Shown: positions 31,249-40,523, numbered from the stretch's first letter. The stretch: DNA of 64,000 bases from Candidatus Endomicrobium procryptotermitis (GCA_031279415.1 JAITIP010000018.1:186001-250000); one strand, 5' to 3'. Notes: generated by a model from the letters alone, not told the origin. A program made the numbers and translations.

Positions 31249-31638
31249 ATGAAGAATTTATCAGCTTTGGTTGCATTTCTTTTAGTTTCCGTCGTAGTTA
31301 TCCCTTCAGACGCATACGCTCAGGAGGCTTCTGGCAGAAGTTTATTTGGCGGTGGAATTATGCCACTGATTCTTATATTTATATTTTTCTATCTTTTTCT
31401 TTTAAGACCACAGCAGAAAAAAACTAAAGAACACCAGGCTCTTTTGAATGCTTTAAAAAAAGATGACAGCGTAATCACGGCTGGCGGAATATACGCAAAG
31501 GTTGTCAGCGTGAAAGAAAATATAGTTGAAATAAAAATTGCCGACGGTGTGAACATACAAGTTTCAAAACCTTCTATTTCTGCCGTTATCATGAAAGATG
31601 ATGAAACTGCCGCCAAAGTGCCAGAAATAGTAAAATAA
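31249..31638 (+). CDS. yajC: Preprotein translocase subunit YajC
   Basis: A 129-residue small accessory subunit of SecDF. An N-terminal signal-like hydrophobic stretch ends at AYA, a membrane helix follows (IMPLILIFIFFYLFLLRP), then QQKKTKEHQALLNALKKDD and a small beta domain (VITAGGIYAKVVSV). The extra N-terminal hydrophobic segment is longer than in E. coli YajC. The next gene starts directly after its stop. Confidence 0.92.
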   Translation: MKNLSALVAFLLVSVVVIPSDAYAQEASGRSLFGGGIMPLILIFIFFYLFLLRPQQKKTKEHQALLNALKKDDSVITAGGIYAKVVSVKENIVEIKIADGVNIQVSKPSISAVIMKDDETAAKVPEIVK

Positions 31639-32325
31639 ATGAATGGAAAAAGTTATAAATATTCAAATATAACTATAGAAGATGTAAAAAATAATCCAAT
31701 AGTCATTAAGTTGATACAAGCGGCAAACGAATATCTTGGAACAATAGGGTATACTGAACATGGAATCAGGCATGTAAGTCTTGTCGCTTCGGTAGCTGCA
31801 AATATTTTATCAGGGCTTGATTATCCCAAACGGTTTCAAGAGCTTGCCGGAATTGCGGCTTATCTCCATGACATAGGAAATGTGGTTAATAGGCAGGATC
31901 ACGGTCAGTCTGCGGCTCTTATCACTATGAGGATTTTGAAAGATATGGGATTTACTCCCGATGAAATTGCTCTTGTCATTTCAGCTATAGGAAATCATGA
32001 AGAAGAAATAGGAGATCCCGTAAACCCGATTGCCGCAGCTCTTATTTTGGCGGATAAGTCGGATGTTCACAAAACCAGAGTGAGAAATCCTGAGTTTGCC
32101 CTTTCAGATATACATGACAGAGTAAATTTAGCGGTGGAAATATCGTTTCTTAAAGTTTTAAAAAACAAAAAAATAATTTCGCTTCAGCTTACTATTGACA
32201 CGCAAAAGTCGCATGTGATGGAATATTTTGAGATTTTTATGCCAAGAATGATTATGTGCAGAAGGGCAGCAAATTTTTTGGATTGTAATTTTGAGTTAAT
32301 TATAAATGAAAGGAAATTACTCTAA
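31639..32325 (+). CDS. HD-domain phosphohydrolase-like protein, paralog 2
   Basis: A 228-residue paralog of the protein encoded at 29438, with the same HD residues and flanks: EHGIRHV, AAYLHDIGNV, RQDHGQSAAL, GNHEEEIGD, LADKSDVHKTRVR, and the C-terminal LTIDTQKSHVMEYFEIFMPR. It starts the base after the yajC stop and overlaps secD by one base (TAATG), so it is firmly inside the sec operon. The function is unknown; phosphohydrolase activity is inferred from the intact HD residues. Confidence 0.82.
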   Translation: MNGKSYKYSNITIEDVKNNPIVIKLIQAANEYLGTIGYTEHGIRHVSLVASVAANILSGLDYPKRFQELAGIAAYLHDIGNVVNRQDHGQSAALITMRILKDMGFTPDEIALVISAIGNHEEEIGDPVNPIAAALILADKSDVHKTRVRNPEFALSDIHDRVNLAVEISFLKVLKNKKIISLQLTIDTQKSHVMEYFEIFMPRMIMCRRAANFLDCNFELIINERKLL

Positions 32326-33752
32326 TGGGCAAAATTAATTGGAAGTTATGGAGTACGATTGTATTGATGGTTTTTTCGATTTGGTCGCTGTGGCCTTCGT
32401 TTCAATGGTCAAGAATGTCGGAAGACGCAAGAGCAAAAGCTGAGAGGGAGAAAAGTCCTATTTTGGGAAAGGTTGTTAAACTCGGTTTGGATTTGAAAGG
32501 GGGAACACATCTTCTTTTGGAAGTGGACTCTTCTAAGTTAGATGAAAATGTCAAGATAAAAGATGCGGTAGACAGAGCTACAGAGATTATTAGAAACAGA
32601 GTTGATCAATTCGGCGTTGCAGAACCCATGATTGCAAAGCAGGGAGATAAATGGATTGTTATCCAACTCCCCGGAATAAAAGATCCCAAATCTGCAAAAG
32701 AGCTTATAGGAAAAACGGCTTTGCTTGAGTTTAGAATAGTAAATAAGAGCAAAGAAGCCACTCAGGTGCTTGATTTGCTCAGAGATAAAGGAATTTCCCC
32801 AGAAGAATACAGAGAAAATCCTTCAGCTTATCCCGAAATAACGGAAGTTATGCCAGAAGGCGCTAATGTTTATGCAAGTAAAGAAGATGCTGGATATTAC
32901 GTGCTTGACAAAGCCGTGCTTACAGGTGCTTCTCTTACGAATGCAAAAGTTGAATTCGGCGGACAGTTCGGCCAGCCTATAGTTTCAATAGAATTCAATA
33001 AAGAAGGCGGAAGAGCTTTTGCCGATATAACCGAAAGAAATATAGAAAGAAATCTTGCGATTGTACTCGATGATGTAGTTCAGTCGGCTCCCGTTATTCG
33101 TTCCAGAATACCTGACGGAAAGGCGATTATTGAAGGAAATTTTAACGCTGAAGACGCAAGACTTTTGGCCACCGTATTAAGAGCGGGTGCGCTTCCCGCT
33201 CCAGTAAACGTAATTGAAGAAAGAACAGTAGGTCCTTCTCTCGGCGATGATTCAATTAGAAAAGGTTTTGGCTCGGCTTTTGCGGGAGTTATACTCGTTC
33301 TTATATTTATGTTTGTTTATTATCGTTTATCCGGACTAATTGCAAATTTTGCATTGGTCATTAATTTGGTAATACTTATGGCTTTTATGGCATATTTCCA
33401 ATTCACATTAACTCTTCCAGGTGTTGCAGGAATAGCTTTGACTCTTGCCATGGCGGTTGACGCTAACGTGCTTATATTAGAAAGAATAAGGGAAGAACTT
33501 ATGGCTGGAAAAACGGCAAGGGTTGCCGTAGACGCGGGTTATCAAAAAGTATTCTGGACGATTTTTGATGCGAATATAACTACTTTGATAGCAGCCGTTT
33601 TCTTATTCCAGTTCGGTACTGGAACTATAAAAGGTTTTGCCGTAACTCTTTGGATAGGTCTTTGTATCAGCATGTTTACTGCTATAGCCGTAACAAAACT
33701 GATATATGAGTTTTTGTTTAAAGAAAATTTGTTATTAAAATTCAAAATATAG
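32325..33752 (+). CDS. secD: Protein translocase subunit SecD
   Basis: Uses the proton-motive force to help pull proteins out of SecYEG. Length 475. An N-terminal membrane helix leads to LGLDLKGGTHLLLEV, the periplasmic P1 domain (IKDAVDRATEIIRNRVDQFG), AIVLDDVVQSAPVI, and then five membrane helices containing MAVDANVLILERIREE. It is a separate protein from SecF. Confidence 0.96.
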   Translation: MGKINWKLWSTIVLMVFSIWSLWPSFQWSRMSEDARAKAEREKSPILGKVVKLGLDLKGGTHLLLEVDSSKLDENVKIKDAVDRATEIIRNRVDQFGVAEPMIAKQGDKWIVIQLPGIKDPKSAKELIGKTALLEFRIVNKSKEATQVLDLLRDKGISPEEYRENPSAYPEITEVMPEGANVYASKEDAGYYVLDKAVLTGASLTNAKVEFGGQFGQPIVSIEFNKEGGRAFADITERNIERNLAIVLDDVVQSAPVIRSRIPDGKAIIEGNFNAEDARLLATVLRAGALPAPVNVIEERTVGPSLGDDSIRKGFGSAFAGVILVLIFMFVYYRLSGLIANFALVINLVILMAFMAYFQFTLTLPGVAGIALTLAMAVDANVLILERIREELMAGKTARVAVDAGYQKVFWTIFDANITTLIAAVFLFQFGTGTIKGFAVTLWIGLCISMFTAIAVTKLIYEFLFKENLLLKFKI

Positions 33753-33766
33753 TCTGGGGGCATAAA

Positions 33767-34699
33767 GTGAAATTTATTAATTCCATCAACATAGATTTTA
33801 TAGGAAAAAGGCGTTTAGCGTTTATTTTCTCATTAATTTTTATAGCAATAAGCGTAGGAGCGTACATTTTTAGAGGCGGTCCAAATTACGGTATTGATTT
33901 TACCGGCGGTATGCTTATGCAAATCTCTTTTGAGAAAAACGTCAGTTTGCAGGATGTAAGAAGTGCTTTGGAAAACAGTGGGCTTAATTCTTTTGAGCTT
34001 CAAACTTCGGAAAAATTGATTTTGATAAGAGCGAAGCGCGAAGTAGGTTCACAGGAAGAGTTTGAAAATAAAGTAAAAACCGCTCTGGCGGAAAAATTTC
34101 CAGATAATGCCATTAGCATAGATAAAGTCGAATATGTAGGTCCTTCTGTAGGAGAATATCTTTCTAAACAAGCTTTATATGCTTTCTTTTTTGCATTTAT
34201 AGGTATAATTATTTATGTTGCGTTTAGATTTAAATCTACTTTATGGGGAGTTGCAGGCGTTATAGGCATTATTCATGACGTAATAATTTCTTTAGGTATG
34301 GTCATTCTTGTAAACAAAGAAATTGATATTACAGTTATCGCTGCTCTGCTTACCATTGCCGGCTATTCGATTAACGATACGATAGTTTTGTTTGACAGAA
34401 TGAGAGAAAATATGCGTCTATCCATAAAAGAAGATCTTGCTGTTATGATAAATAAAAGTATTAACGCCGTTCTTTTAAGAACGGTTGTTACTACGATAAC
34501 GGTTTTTATAGTTTCGGCTTGTTTATTTTTCTTAGGTGGAGAAGTTATTCACACATTTTCTTATATAATGGTTATCGGTACAACAGCGGGAACGTATTCT
34601 ACGATTTTCCTTTGCGCACCGCTTGTGTATGAATGGGAAATCGGAAGACGTAACCGTTTAAAAGCCGCAAGGCAGCAGGGTTTGGTACGCGGTAAATAA
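33767..34699 (+). CDS. secF: Protein translocase subunit SecF
   Basis: Partner of SecD, 310 residues. FIGKRRLAFIFSLIFI is the first membrane helix. YGIDFTGGMLMQI and VEYVGPSVGEYL follow, and the C-terminal membrane block contains GYSINDTIVLFDRMREN. The gene begins 14 bases after secD with a GGGGG-type ribosome-binding site. Confidence 0.95.
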   Translation: MKFINSINIDFIGKRRLAFIFSLIFIAISVGAYIFRGGPNYGIDFTGGMLMQISFEKNVSLQDVRSALENSGLNSFELQTSEKLILIRAKREVGSQEEFENKVKTALAEKFPDNAISIDKVEYVGPSVGEYLSKQALYAFFFAFIGIIIYVAFRFKSTLWGVAGVIGIIHDVIISLGMVILVNKEIDITVIAALLTIAGYSINDTIVLFDRMRENMRLSIKEDLAVMINKSINAVLLRTVVTTITVFIVSACLFFLGGEVIHTFSYIMVIGTTAGTYSTIFLCAPLVYEWEIGRRNRLKAARQQGLVRGK

Positions 34700-34707
34700 G
34701 AGCGGCA

Positions 34708-35283
34708 ATGAAAAAGATACGTAATTTCAGAGTTAATTTACGAGTTCGCGAAATTATACGCGTTGTAAAAAAGCTTACGAATACGGCGGAAATGACGATT
34801 GAAATCGAAGAAACCACACAAAAAGCATGTCGTTTTTATTCCGATTTTATAATGCCTTCGGTACTTTACGATACTTTTTCCAAAGACGACATTTCTTTTG
34901 TTTATGAAAAAGACGCTCCTTCAAAGTGGGTTGCACGGAGCGTTTTTTTTATTACAATAGGTGATAAGATTGAAGAATATCTCAAAAAAAATGAAAACAT
35001 TTTTGGAGAACATTCCAATACTATACTTTCCGCAGTGGCAGTTGACGCTCTTGAACAAGCAAAAAATTTTACGCAAAGGCTTGTTGCCAATGAAGCGGAA
35101 GATGACAATTACGATATTTCAAGAAGCATAGACTTGCCTTCGGATTTATATGAAAAAGCTGCAAAAGTTGTTCCGATAGACAAAATAGACATATCTGTTA
35201 AAGATGGGAAATTGTTTCCGCAATATTCGATTTGTGGACTGTTTTATTGGATTCCATCTAGTAAGAAAAAAAGACAGAAGTAG
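34708..35283 (+). CDS. MetH activation-domain-like protein
   Basis: A 191-residue soluble protein. The second half resembles the activation (SAM-binding, B12-reductive) domain of cobalamin-dependent methionine synthase: FFITIGDKIEEYLKK, ILSAVAVDALEQAKNF, and DISVKDGKLFPQYSICGLFY, which parallels the family pattern of a Pro followed by S-x-x-G-aromatic. No MetH catalytic, folate or B12-binding domains are attached. Such stand-alone proteins may reactivate or bind corrinoid proteins. The role here is inference. It lies nine bases after secF. Confidence 0.6.
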   Translation: MKKIRNFRVNLRVREIIRVVKKLTNTAEMTIEIEETTQKACRFYSDFIMPSVLYDTFSKDDISFVYEKDAPSKWVARSVFFITIGDKIEEYLKKNENIFGEHSNTILSAVAVDALEQAKNFTQRLVANEAEDDNYDISRSIDLPSDLYEKAAKVVPIDKIDISVKDGKLFPQYSICGLFYWIPSSKKKRQK

Positions 35284-35393
35284 GTCAACGTCGACTGCTA
35301 TTCTGCGACTTTGTTGATATAGCGGAACTGCTAAAAGATTTTTCTAACTTGTGGTATGCAGGTATTGTGTAGTGCATAAAAAATTGAATTCCC

Positions 35394-36659
35394 ATGACAA
35401 CAATATATCTTATCATATACAATATATTATCATCGGTTTTGCTTGTGCCGGCGCTGTTTATTATTCTGATTTTCAACGGGAAATACAGAAAAGAAATTTT
35501 TTATAAACTTCCTCAGCGTTTTGTCAAGTGGGATTATCCTTCAGAAAAAAATTTAAAAAAAACCGTTTGGGTTCACTGTTCTTCACTTGGAGAAATTCGC
35601 GCCGTAGAGCCAGTTTTGGATTTGCTGAAAAAAAAATATAATATAATCCTCACCTCAATAACAAAAACCGGAAAAGAATATGCCGAAAAAATACAAAAAG
35701 CCGATTTTACTGCTTTGCTTCCTCTGGATTTGTATCCTTTTATGATGAAAGCGTTCAAAACTGTTAAACCGGATTTACTGATTTTAGTAGAAACAGAACT
35801 ATGGGTTTCAATGCTTTATGCGGCGGACAAACAAAAAGTAAAAATAATGACTGTCAATGGACGAATGTCTGAAAAATCTTTTAAAATTTATAACACTTTA
35901 AAATTTTTCTGGGAACGTTTTATAGGGCTTATAGATGTGGTTTTGGCGAGAAGCAGCGATGATGCCGGCAGATTTATGGTTTTTGCCGGGAGTAAAACGC
36001 AGGTGTATGTAAGCGGGAATATAAAATATGACAGAGATTTTGCTGTAAAATCTTCGCGTGTGGATTTCGGACTTGATGCCAACGACAAGGTTTTTACCGC
36101 TGGAAGCATAAGAGAAGGTGAAGACGCTGTTATTGCCGACGCATATATAAAAATCAGAGAAAAAATGCCGGATATATATTTTTTTGCTGCTCCGAGACAT
36201 TTGTCAAAAATTAAAAATGTTAAAAATACTCTGAAAGATAAAAAAATAGAATATCTTACATTTTCAGAAATGTTAAAAGGGAAAAAGCCTAACAAAAGAT
36301 TTATTCTTATTGATGTTTTCGGGAAACTTCAAGAAATTTATTCAATATCGGACGTTTGTTTTGTCGGAGGTTCAATCATAAAAAAAGGTGGACAAAACCC
36401 GATAGAGCCAGCGGCATGCGCAAAACCTGTTTTATTCGGTAAAAATATGGACAATTTTAAAACTGAAGCTGAAATTTTGTTACAATATGGCGGAGGAATA
36501 ACAGTATTTGACGGTGAAGATATAGTGGCAAAAATAGAAAAGCTTTTTCTTAACAGAGAATTTCTTACAAAAACTGGGGAAAATGCTTTAAAAGCTGTAA
36601 AATCTCAAAAAGGTGCGCTAAATATTACCGTCAATGCGATAAAAGAGCAACTTAAATAA
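35394..36659 (+). CDS. waaA: 3-deoxy-D-manno-octulosonic acid (Kdo) transferase
   Basis: Adds Kdo to lipid A precursor at the cytoplasmic face of the inner membrane. It has 421 residues: an N-terminal membrane anchor (residues 4-25), the GT30 N-domain (VWVHCSSLGEIRAVEPVL, LTSITKTGKEYAEK, DLLILVETELW) and the C-domain (FTAGSIREGED, FVGGSIIKKGGQNPIEPAA). This shows the organism makes an LPS inner core. It overlaps the next gene by one base. Confidence 0.95.
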   Translation: MTTIYLIIYNILSSVLLVPALFIILIFNGKYRKEIFYKLPQRFVKWDYPSEKNLKKTVWVHCSSLGEIRAVEPVLDLLKKKYNIILTSITKTGKEYAEKIQKADFTALLPLDLYPFMMKAFKTVKPDLLILVETELWVSMLYAADKQKVKIMTVNGRMSEKSFKIYNTLKFFWERFIGLIDVVLARSSDDAGRFMVFAGSKTQVYVSGNIKYDRDFAVKSSRVDFGLDANDKVFTAGSIREGEDAVIADAYIKIREKMPDIYFFAAPRHLSKIKNVKNTLKDKKIEYLTFSEMLKGKKPNKRFILIDVFGKLQEIYSISDVCFVGGSIIKKGGQNPIEPAACAKPVLFGKNMDNFKTEAEILLQYGGGITVFDGEDIVAKIEKLFLNREFLTKTGENALKAVKSQKGALNITVNAIKEQLK

Positions 36660-38335
36660 TGAAATTAAAAATACTTGCAAAAATTATATGGGTTGCGGCG
36701 TCAATTATAAACAAAACTCTCCGCGTTGAACTTTTAAATGCCAGCCATTACTATCCTTGTGAATCCATATACTCATTTTGGCATGGGAATGCTTTTACAA
36801 TGCTTGTATTAAGCAAAGGCAGCGGTATTGTAATAATGGCAAGCAAATCCAAAGACGGCGCTTTAATGGCGGAAGTTCTTTCATCTTTTGGTTATCAGGT
36901 AGTAAGAGGTTCGTCGAGCAGGGGCGGAGAAAGAGCGCTGCTTGAACTTATACGACATGCCAAAAACGGCGACAATCTAGCTTTTGCCGTTGATGGTCCC
37001 AGAGGACCTTACCATGTTGTAAAATCTGGAGTAATTTATGCCGCTCAAAAAACCGCTCTTCCTGTTATTACCGTATGCAGCTCTTCAAAAAATAAAATTA
37101 TACTGAAAAAATCATGGGATAAGTTTAATATACCTCTGCCGTTTTCAAAAACCATACAAATTTGGAGCAACCCCATATATGTTAAGCCCGAAGACGATAT
37201 AGAAGCAAAAAGAATTGAAGTGGAAAAAGAAATGCTGAAACTTTTTGAGTTTACGGATAAAATTTTCTGGACGAAAAAAATATATAAATATCTTGAATTT
37301 CACCCTTTTCCTAAAATTTTAATTGTACAGCCGAGCCGTTTGGGAGACATAATTTTTTCGCTGCCAGTTCTTGCCGCGTTAAAAAGTAAATATCCGCATG
37401 CAAAGATAAGCTGGATTGTCGATGAAAGATGCGTGGAAATTCTGCGGGGCAATCCTTTTTTGGATAATATTTTCATTTGGGACAGAGCGCAAAAATCGTA
37501 TGGGTATTACAAAGATTTAAAAAAACGTTTAAGAGAACAAAAATTCGATTTAAGCATAGATCTTCATGGGCTGGCTAAATCCGCTATGCTTGTGCATCTT
37601 GCCAAAGCGAGATTTAAATTGGCTTCTTCTTCCACAAATGGCATGAGGGAACTGTCGTGGCTTTTCTCAAGAGAAATAAAATCTAATGACCCGAACGCTC
37701 ATTGTATAGAAAGACATATGGAAGTATCAAAATATTTGCGCTGTGATGAAAAAATAGAATATCCCATATCAATAGCGCAATCCGACTTTGAAAATGTAAA
37801 AAAGAAGCTTGCAGCGGAAAAAGTTGATGTTTCAAAAATGGTCGGCGTTCATCTGGGAGGCGGCTGGCTTTCAAGAAGATGGAAAACCACTAAATATGCG
37901 GCTCTTTGCGGAAGGCTTAAAAACGAGATTGGCGCGGATATAGTTTTAGTCGGCGGTAAAGAGGGCGGAACAAGCGAAAAAGGGCTCAACGAAGAAATAA
38001 TATCTCAGACGGACGCTAAAATATGCGATTTAACAGGAAAACTCACTTTAAAAGAGCTTTGTGCTTTTCTTAAACTGTGCAGAGTTTTTGTCGGAAACGA
38101 AGCAGGTCCTATGCATATCGCTACGGCTTTAGAAATGCCTGCAGTCGCAATTTTGGGTCCTACAAATGCAAAAAGGACGGGTCCTTTCAGGGGGAAAACT
38201 AAAATTATACAGCATAGATTTTCATGTCAGCCTTGCAGAAACAGAAACTGTAAAAACGTTATCTGTATTGATGATATAACTGTATCGGAAGTTTTTGAAG
38301 AAGTAAGAAAGAAATATGAAAATACTGATAATTAA
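36659..38335 (+). CDS. Fusion of DUF374-type acyltransferase and GT9 heptosyltransferase
   Basis: A 558-residue two-domain protein. Residues 1-215 match the DUF374 lysophospholipid-acyltransferase type: SIYSFWHGNAFTML, ASKSKDGALMAEVLSSFGY, VRGSSSRGGERAL, AFAVDGPRGPYHVVK. Residues 222-558 are a GT9 heptosyltransferase: ILIVQPSRLGDIIFSLPVL, DLSIDLHGLAKSAM, VGVHLGGGWLSRRWKT, FVGNEAGPMHIATALEMP and AILGPTNAKRTGPF. The first half would acylate a lipid A-type acceptor and the second add heptose to the core. No internal stop or frameshift is seen. Its end overlaps the next GT9 gene by 20 bases. Confidence 0.85.
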   Translation: MKLKILAKIIWVAASIINKTLRVELLNASHYYPCESIYSFWHGNAFTMLVLSKGSGIVIMASKSKDGALMAEVLSSFGYQVVRGSSSRGGERALLELIRHAKNGDNLAFAVDGPRGPYHVVKSGVIYAAQKTALPVITVCSSSKNKIILKKSWDKFNIPLPFSKTIQIWSNPIYVKPEDDIEAKRIEVEKEMLKLFEFTDKIFWTKKIYKYLEFHPFPKILIVQPSRLGDIIFSLPVLAALKSKYPHAKISWIVDERCVEILRGNPFLDNIFIWDRAQKSYGYYKDLKKRLREQKFDLSIDLHGLAKSAMLVHLAKARFKLASSSTNGMRELSWLFSREIKSNDPNAHCIERHMEVSKYLRCDEKIEYPISIAQSDFENVKKKLAAEKVDVSKMVGVHLGGGWLSRRWKTTKYAALCGRLKNEIGADIVLVGGKEGGTSEKGLNEEIISQTDAKICDLTGKLTLKELCAFLKLCRVFVGNEAGPMHIATALEMPAVAILGPTNAKRTGPFRGKTKIIQHRFSCQPCRNRNCKNVICIDDITVSEVFEEVRKKYENTDN

Positions 38336-39257
38336 ACCAAGTTCGTTCGGTGATATTGTTCAGGCCGCCGCCTGCGCTTCTGCTTTAAAAAAAGCTTATC
38401 AGGGCTGCAAGATAAGCTGGGTCGTTTTTAAACGCTGGGAAGAATTGCCTGATATTTTTTCTGATATTGACGATAAATACGTATGGGACAGAAAGATAGG
38501 AATAAAAGGTTTTTTTAAAGTTTTAAAAGAGATAAGAAAAACGAAATTTGACATTGTAATGGATTTACAGGGACTTTTGCGCAGCGCTTTGCTATCAAGA
38601 ATGTCTAAAGGAAAAATTAAGATTGGCATACCCGGAATGAAAGAATTTAGTTCTGTTTTAATAAAAGAAATATATCCCGAAAATGCAAAAATGAACGCAA
38701 CTCTGCGCAATCTTGAACCATTGCGTTTTTTGACAGGCAAAAAATTTGTTCCAGAGGTCAACATAAAAATCGGAGTGGATGCATTGTGTAAAGCCGCAGA
38801 TATTCTGAAAAAATCAGGTGTAAAAAAACATTTCATCGTGTTAATACCTTTTGCGCGCGGCAAAGGCAAAGACTGGAATGTCGGCAATTATTTAAAACTT
38901 ATCGATTTGATAAAAAATAAATATCTGCATTATGATATCGTTGTTTTAGGTTCAAAAAACGATTATGGCAAAATCAAATCCGAAAATATTATCGATATTT
39001 GCGGTAAAACAAGCCTTTTAGAGCTTGCAGCTGTTTTATCAAAATCTTTGCTTGCCGTGGGCGCTGATACGGGGCCTATGCATTTGTCTGCCGCATTAAA
39101 TATTCCCTCTATTTTTATATTCGGCGATTCCGATGTAAATGAAACTTCTCCTTCCATAGGTAAATTTTCTGTAGTTGTAAACAAAGAAAACCAAAAAGAA
39201 ATAAACGGGATAAAACCTGAACATATTTTCGGTGAGGTTCAAAAATGGATAAAATAG
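38316..39257 (+). CDS. GT9 heptosyltransferase-like enzyme
   Basis: A 313-residue cytoplasmic glycosyltransferase of the ADP-heptose family. It opens ILIIKPSSFGDIVQAAACA, then FDIVMDLQGLLRSALLSRMS, FIVLIPFARGKGKDW and AVGADTGPMHLSAALNIPS. It presumably adds a heptose to the LPS inner core. Which heptose (I or II) cannot be told. It is packed between the fusion gene and another GT9 gene, overlapping both. Confidence 0.85.
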   Translation: MKILIIKPSSFGDIVQAAACASALKKAYQGCKISWVVFKRWEELPDIFSDIDDKYVWDRKIGIKGFFKVLKEIRKTKFDIVMDLQGLLRSALLSRMSKGKIKIGIPGMKEFSSVLIKEIYPENAKMNATLRNLEPLRFLTGKKFVPEVNIKIGVDALCKAADILKKSGVKKHFIVLIPFARGKGKDWNVGNYLKLIDLIKNKYLHYDIVVLGSKNDYGKIKSENIIDICGKTSLLELAAVLSKSLLAVGADTGPMHLSAALNIPSIFIFGDSDVNETSPSIGKFSVVVNKENQKEINGIKPEHIFGEVQKWIK

Positions 39258-40186
39258 TTTTTTTTCATATGAATCAGCTTGGCGACTTACTTTTTTCTCT
39301 TCCGGTTCTTAAAGCTGCCAAAAAAGAATCTGGCGCAAAGATCATTTCCGTAGTAAAATCTTCTCTGTCTCCGCTTTTGCTCTCAAGCGGTGTGGTTGAC
39401 TGCGTAATACCAAAAGAAAAATCAAAAATAAAACTCATAAACGCTCTGAGAAAAGAAAATGACGGAAAAGCTGTTCTTTTTTCTGAATCTCCAGCTTCGG
39501 TTCTGTCGGCTTATTTTGCTGGATTTAAAAATATGACCGGCTTTGAAACCGCGGCATTGTCCTTTTTATTTACAAACAAAGTAAAAAGAATAGGAGTTCC
39601 GTCAATATCAAATAATACGGAACTCGGTAAAGCAGCCGGGTTTAAAGATATTCAAAGCGATTATACGGGTATTGTAAATATCCCTGAAAAAAATATAAGC
39701 AATATAAAAGAATGGTTTTTAAAAAATAAATTTAATCCCGTCAACACAATTGCAGTTTCTGCAGGAGCAAGTAAAAAAAGGCGCGATAAATGTCTTCCAG
39801 TTAAAATATGGACTGAAATTATAGACTCTTTATATGATTTCGGATATAACTGCGTGCTTGCGGGAGCGTCGTGGGAAATAGAAAACTTAAGTAAAATCTC
39901 GGAAAAATCCAAATCTAGTCCTGCTCTGTTTACAGCAGAAAACGGCATTTTAGACAGTGCTGCTTTTTTTTCTTATTGCCCACTGTTTATAGGTACGGAT
40001 TCAGGTGCAATGCATCTTGCTGCGGCTTTGAAAAAAAAATGTATCGGCATATTCACAAAAACCGATCCTATGCAAATAGGACCAATGCCTTTAAGAAATC
40101 ACATAATAATCAAAAAAAATAATACAAATGAAGTTTCTGCAAAAGAAATCATTGAATCTGTAACATACTTGCATACGGCAAGTTAA
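39245..40186 (+). CDS. Divergent GT9 heptosyltransferase-like enzyme
   Basis: A 313-residue protein of the same family with weaker conservation: VFFHMNQLGDLLFSLPVLKA, IAVSAGASKKRRDKCL and FIGTDSGAMHLAAALKKKC. The central DLQG-type motif is replaced by LFSESPASVLSAYFAG. It is the third GT9 domain in a row, so it may use another sugar or acceptor. Its stop region forms one arm of an inverted repeat (GGCAAGTTA with TAACTTGCC at 40214). Confidence 0.75.
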   Translation: MDKIVFFHMNQLGDLLFSLPVLKAAKKESGAKIISVVKSSLSPLLLSSGVVDCVIPKEKSKIKLINALRKENDGKAVLFSESPASVLSAYFAGFKNMTGFETAALSFLFTNKVKRIGVPSISNNTELGKAAGFKDIQSDYTGIVNIPEKNISNIKEWFLKNKFNPVNTIAVSAGASKKRRDKCLPVKIWTEIIDSLYDFGYNCVLAGASWEIENLSKISEKSKSSPALFTAENGILDSAAFFSYCPLFIGTDSGAMHLAAALKKKCIGIFTKTDPMQIGPMPLRNHIIIKKNNTNEVSAKEIIESVTYLHTAS

Positions 40187-40213
40187 TAGGACTTGCTGGC
40201 CGCTAGGACTAAC

Positions 40214-40252
40214 TAACTTGCCATGCGCAAGCACTTCCCCTCACAGAAGGGG
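40214..40252 (-). repeat. Dispersed palindromic repeat, copy 2
   Basis: Reverse complement of 5335-5373 at about 33 of 38 positions. It contains the short hairpin TTCCCCT/AGGGGAA and shares GAGGGGAAGTGCT, GCGCA and GGCAA with copy 1. It lies just after the last LPS glycosyltransferase gene. Confidence 0.75.
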
Positions 40253-40329
40253 AATAATAACTTTGCTTTTTGCAAACAATTTCAACTGTTACATTAGTAA
40301 GTTGTGAATCTACAAGAGAAAGAATTTAA

Positions 40330-40358
40330 TTGAATTTTTAAGATTTTTTTGATAAAAT
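40330..40358 (+). promoter_or_regulatory. Predicted promoter for rpsB-tsf
   Basis: TTGAAT (40330-40335), a 17-base spacer and TAAAAT (40353-40358). Transcription would begin near 40365. Confidence 0.6.
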
Positions 40359-40364
40359 TCTTTA

Positions 40365-40523
40365 ACATTTTAAGATATGCGTTAAATAAGCACGCAGATG
40401 GATTTGCCGTTGGTCCCAAAAGGGGGCGGATAAGGAAGCCTGCGGAAGCCGCAGAGAGAAAATCTCTAAAAGCGGAACTTTTAACGGAAAAATCCGAAAA
40501 AGTAAAAACTAAAGGAGAGTAGT
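40365..40523 (+). promoter_or_regulatory. Structured 5' leader of rpsB
   Basis: About 159 bases of leader are predicted to fold into successive hairpins. CCG/CGG with CCC/GGG lies at 40407-40429, CTGCGG-AAG-CCGCAG at 40440-40454, AGAGA-AAA-TCTCT at 40455-40467 and CGGA-AAAA-TCCG at 40485-40496. The ribosome-binding site GGAGAG follows. Autoregulation of rpsB by S2 through its leader is known in other bacteria; whether this leader does so is inference. Confidence 0.5.

Larger units (their letters stand above)
40187..40523. other. Gene-free spacer: repeat copy, rpsB promoter and leader
   Basis: This 337-base spacer has no gene. The first 70 bases hold a dispersed palindromic repeat and a nine-base inverted repeat that begins in the end of the preceding gene. 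The middle carries the rpsB promoter and the rest is a structured rpsB leader. Confidence 0.7.
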
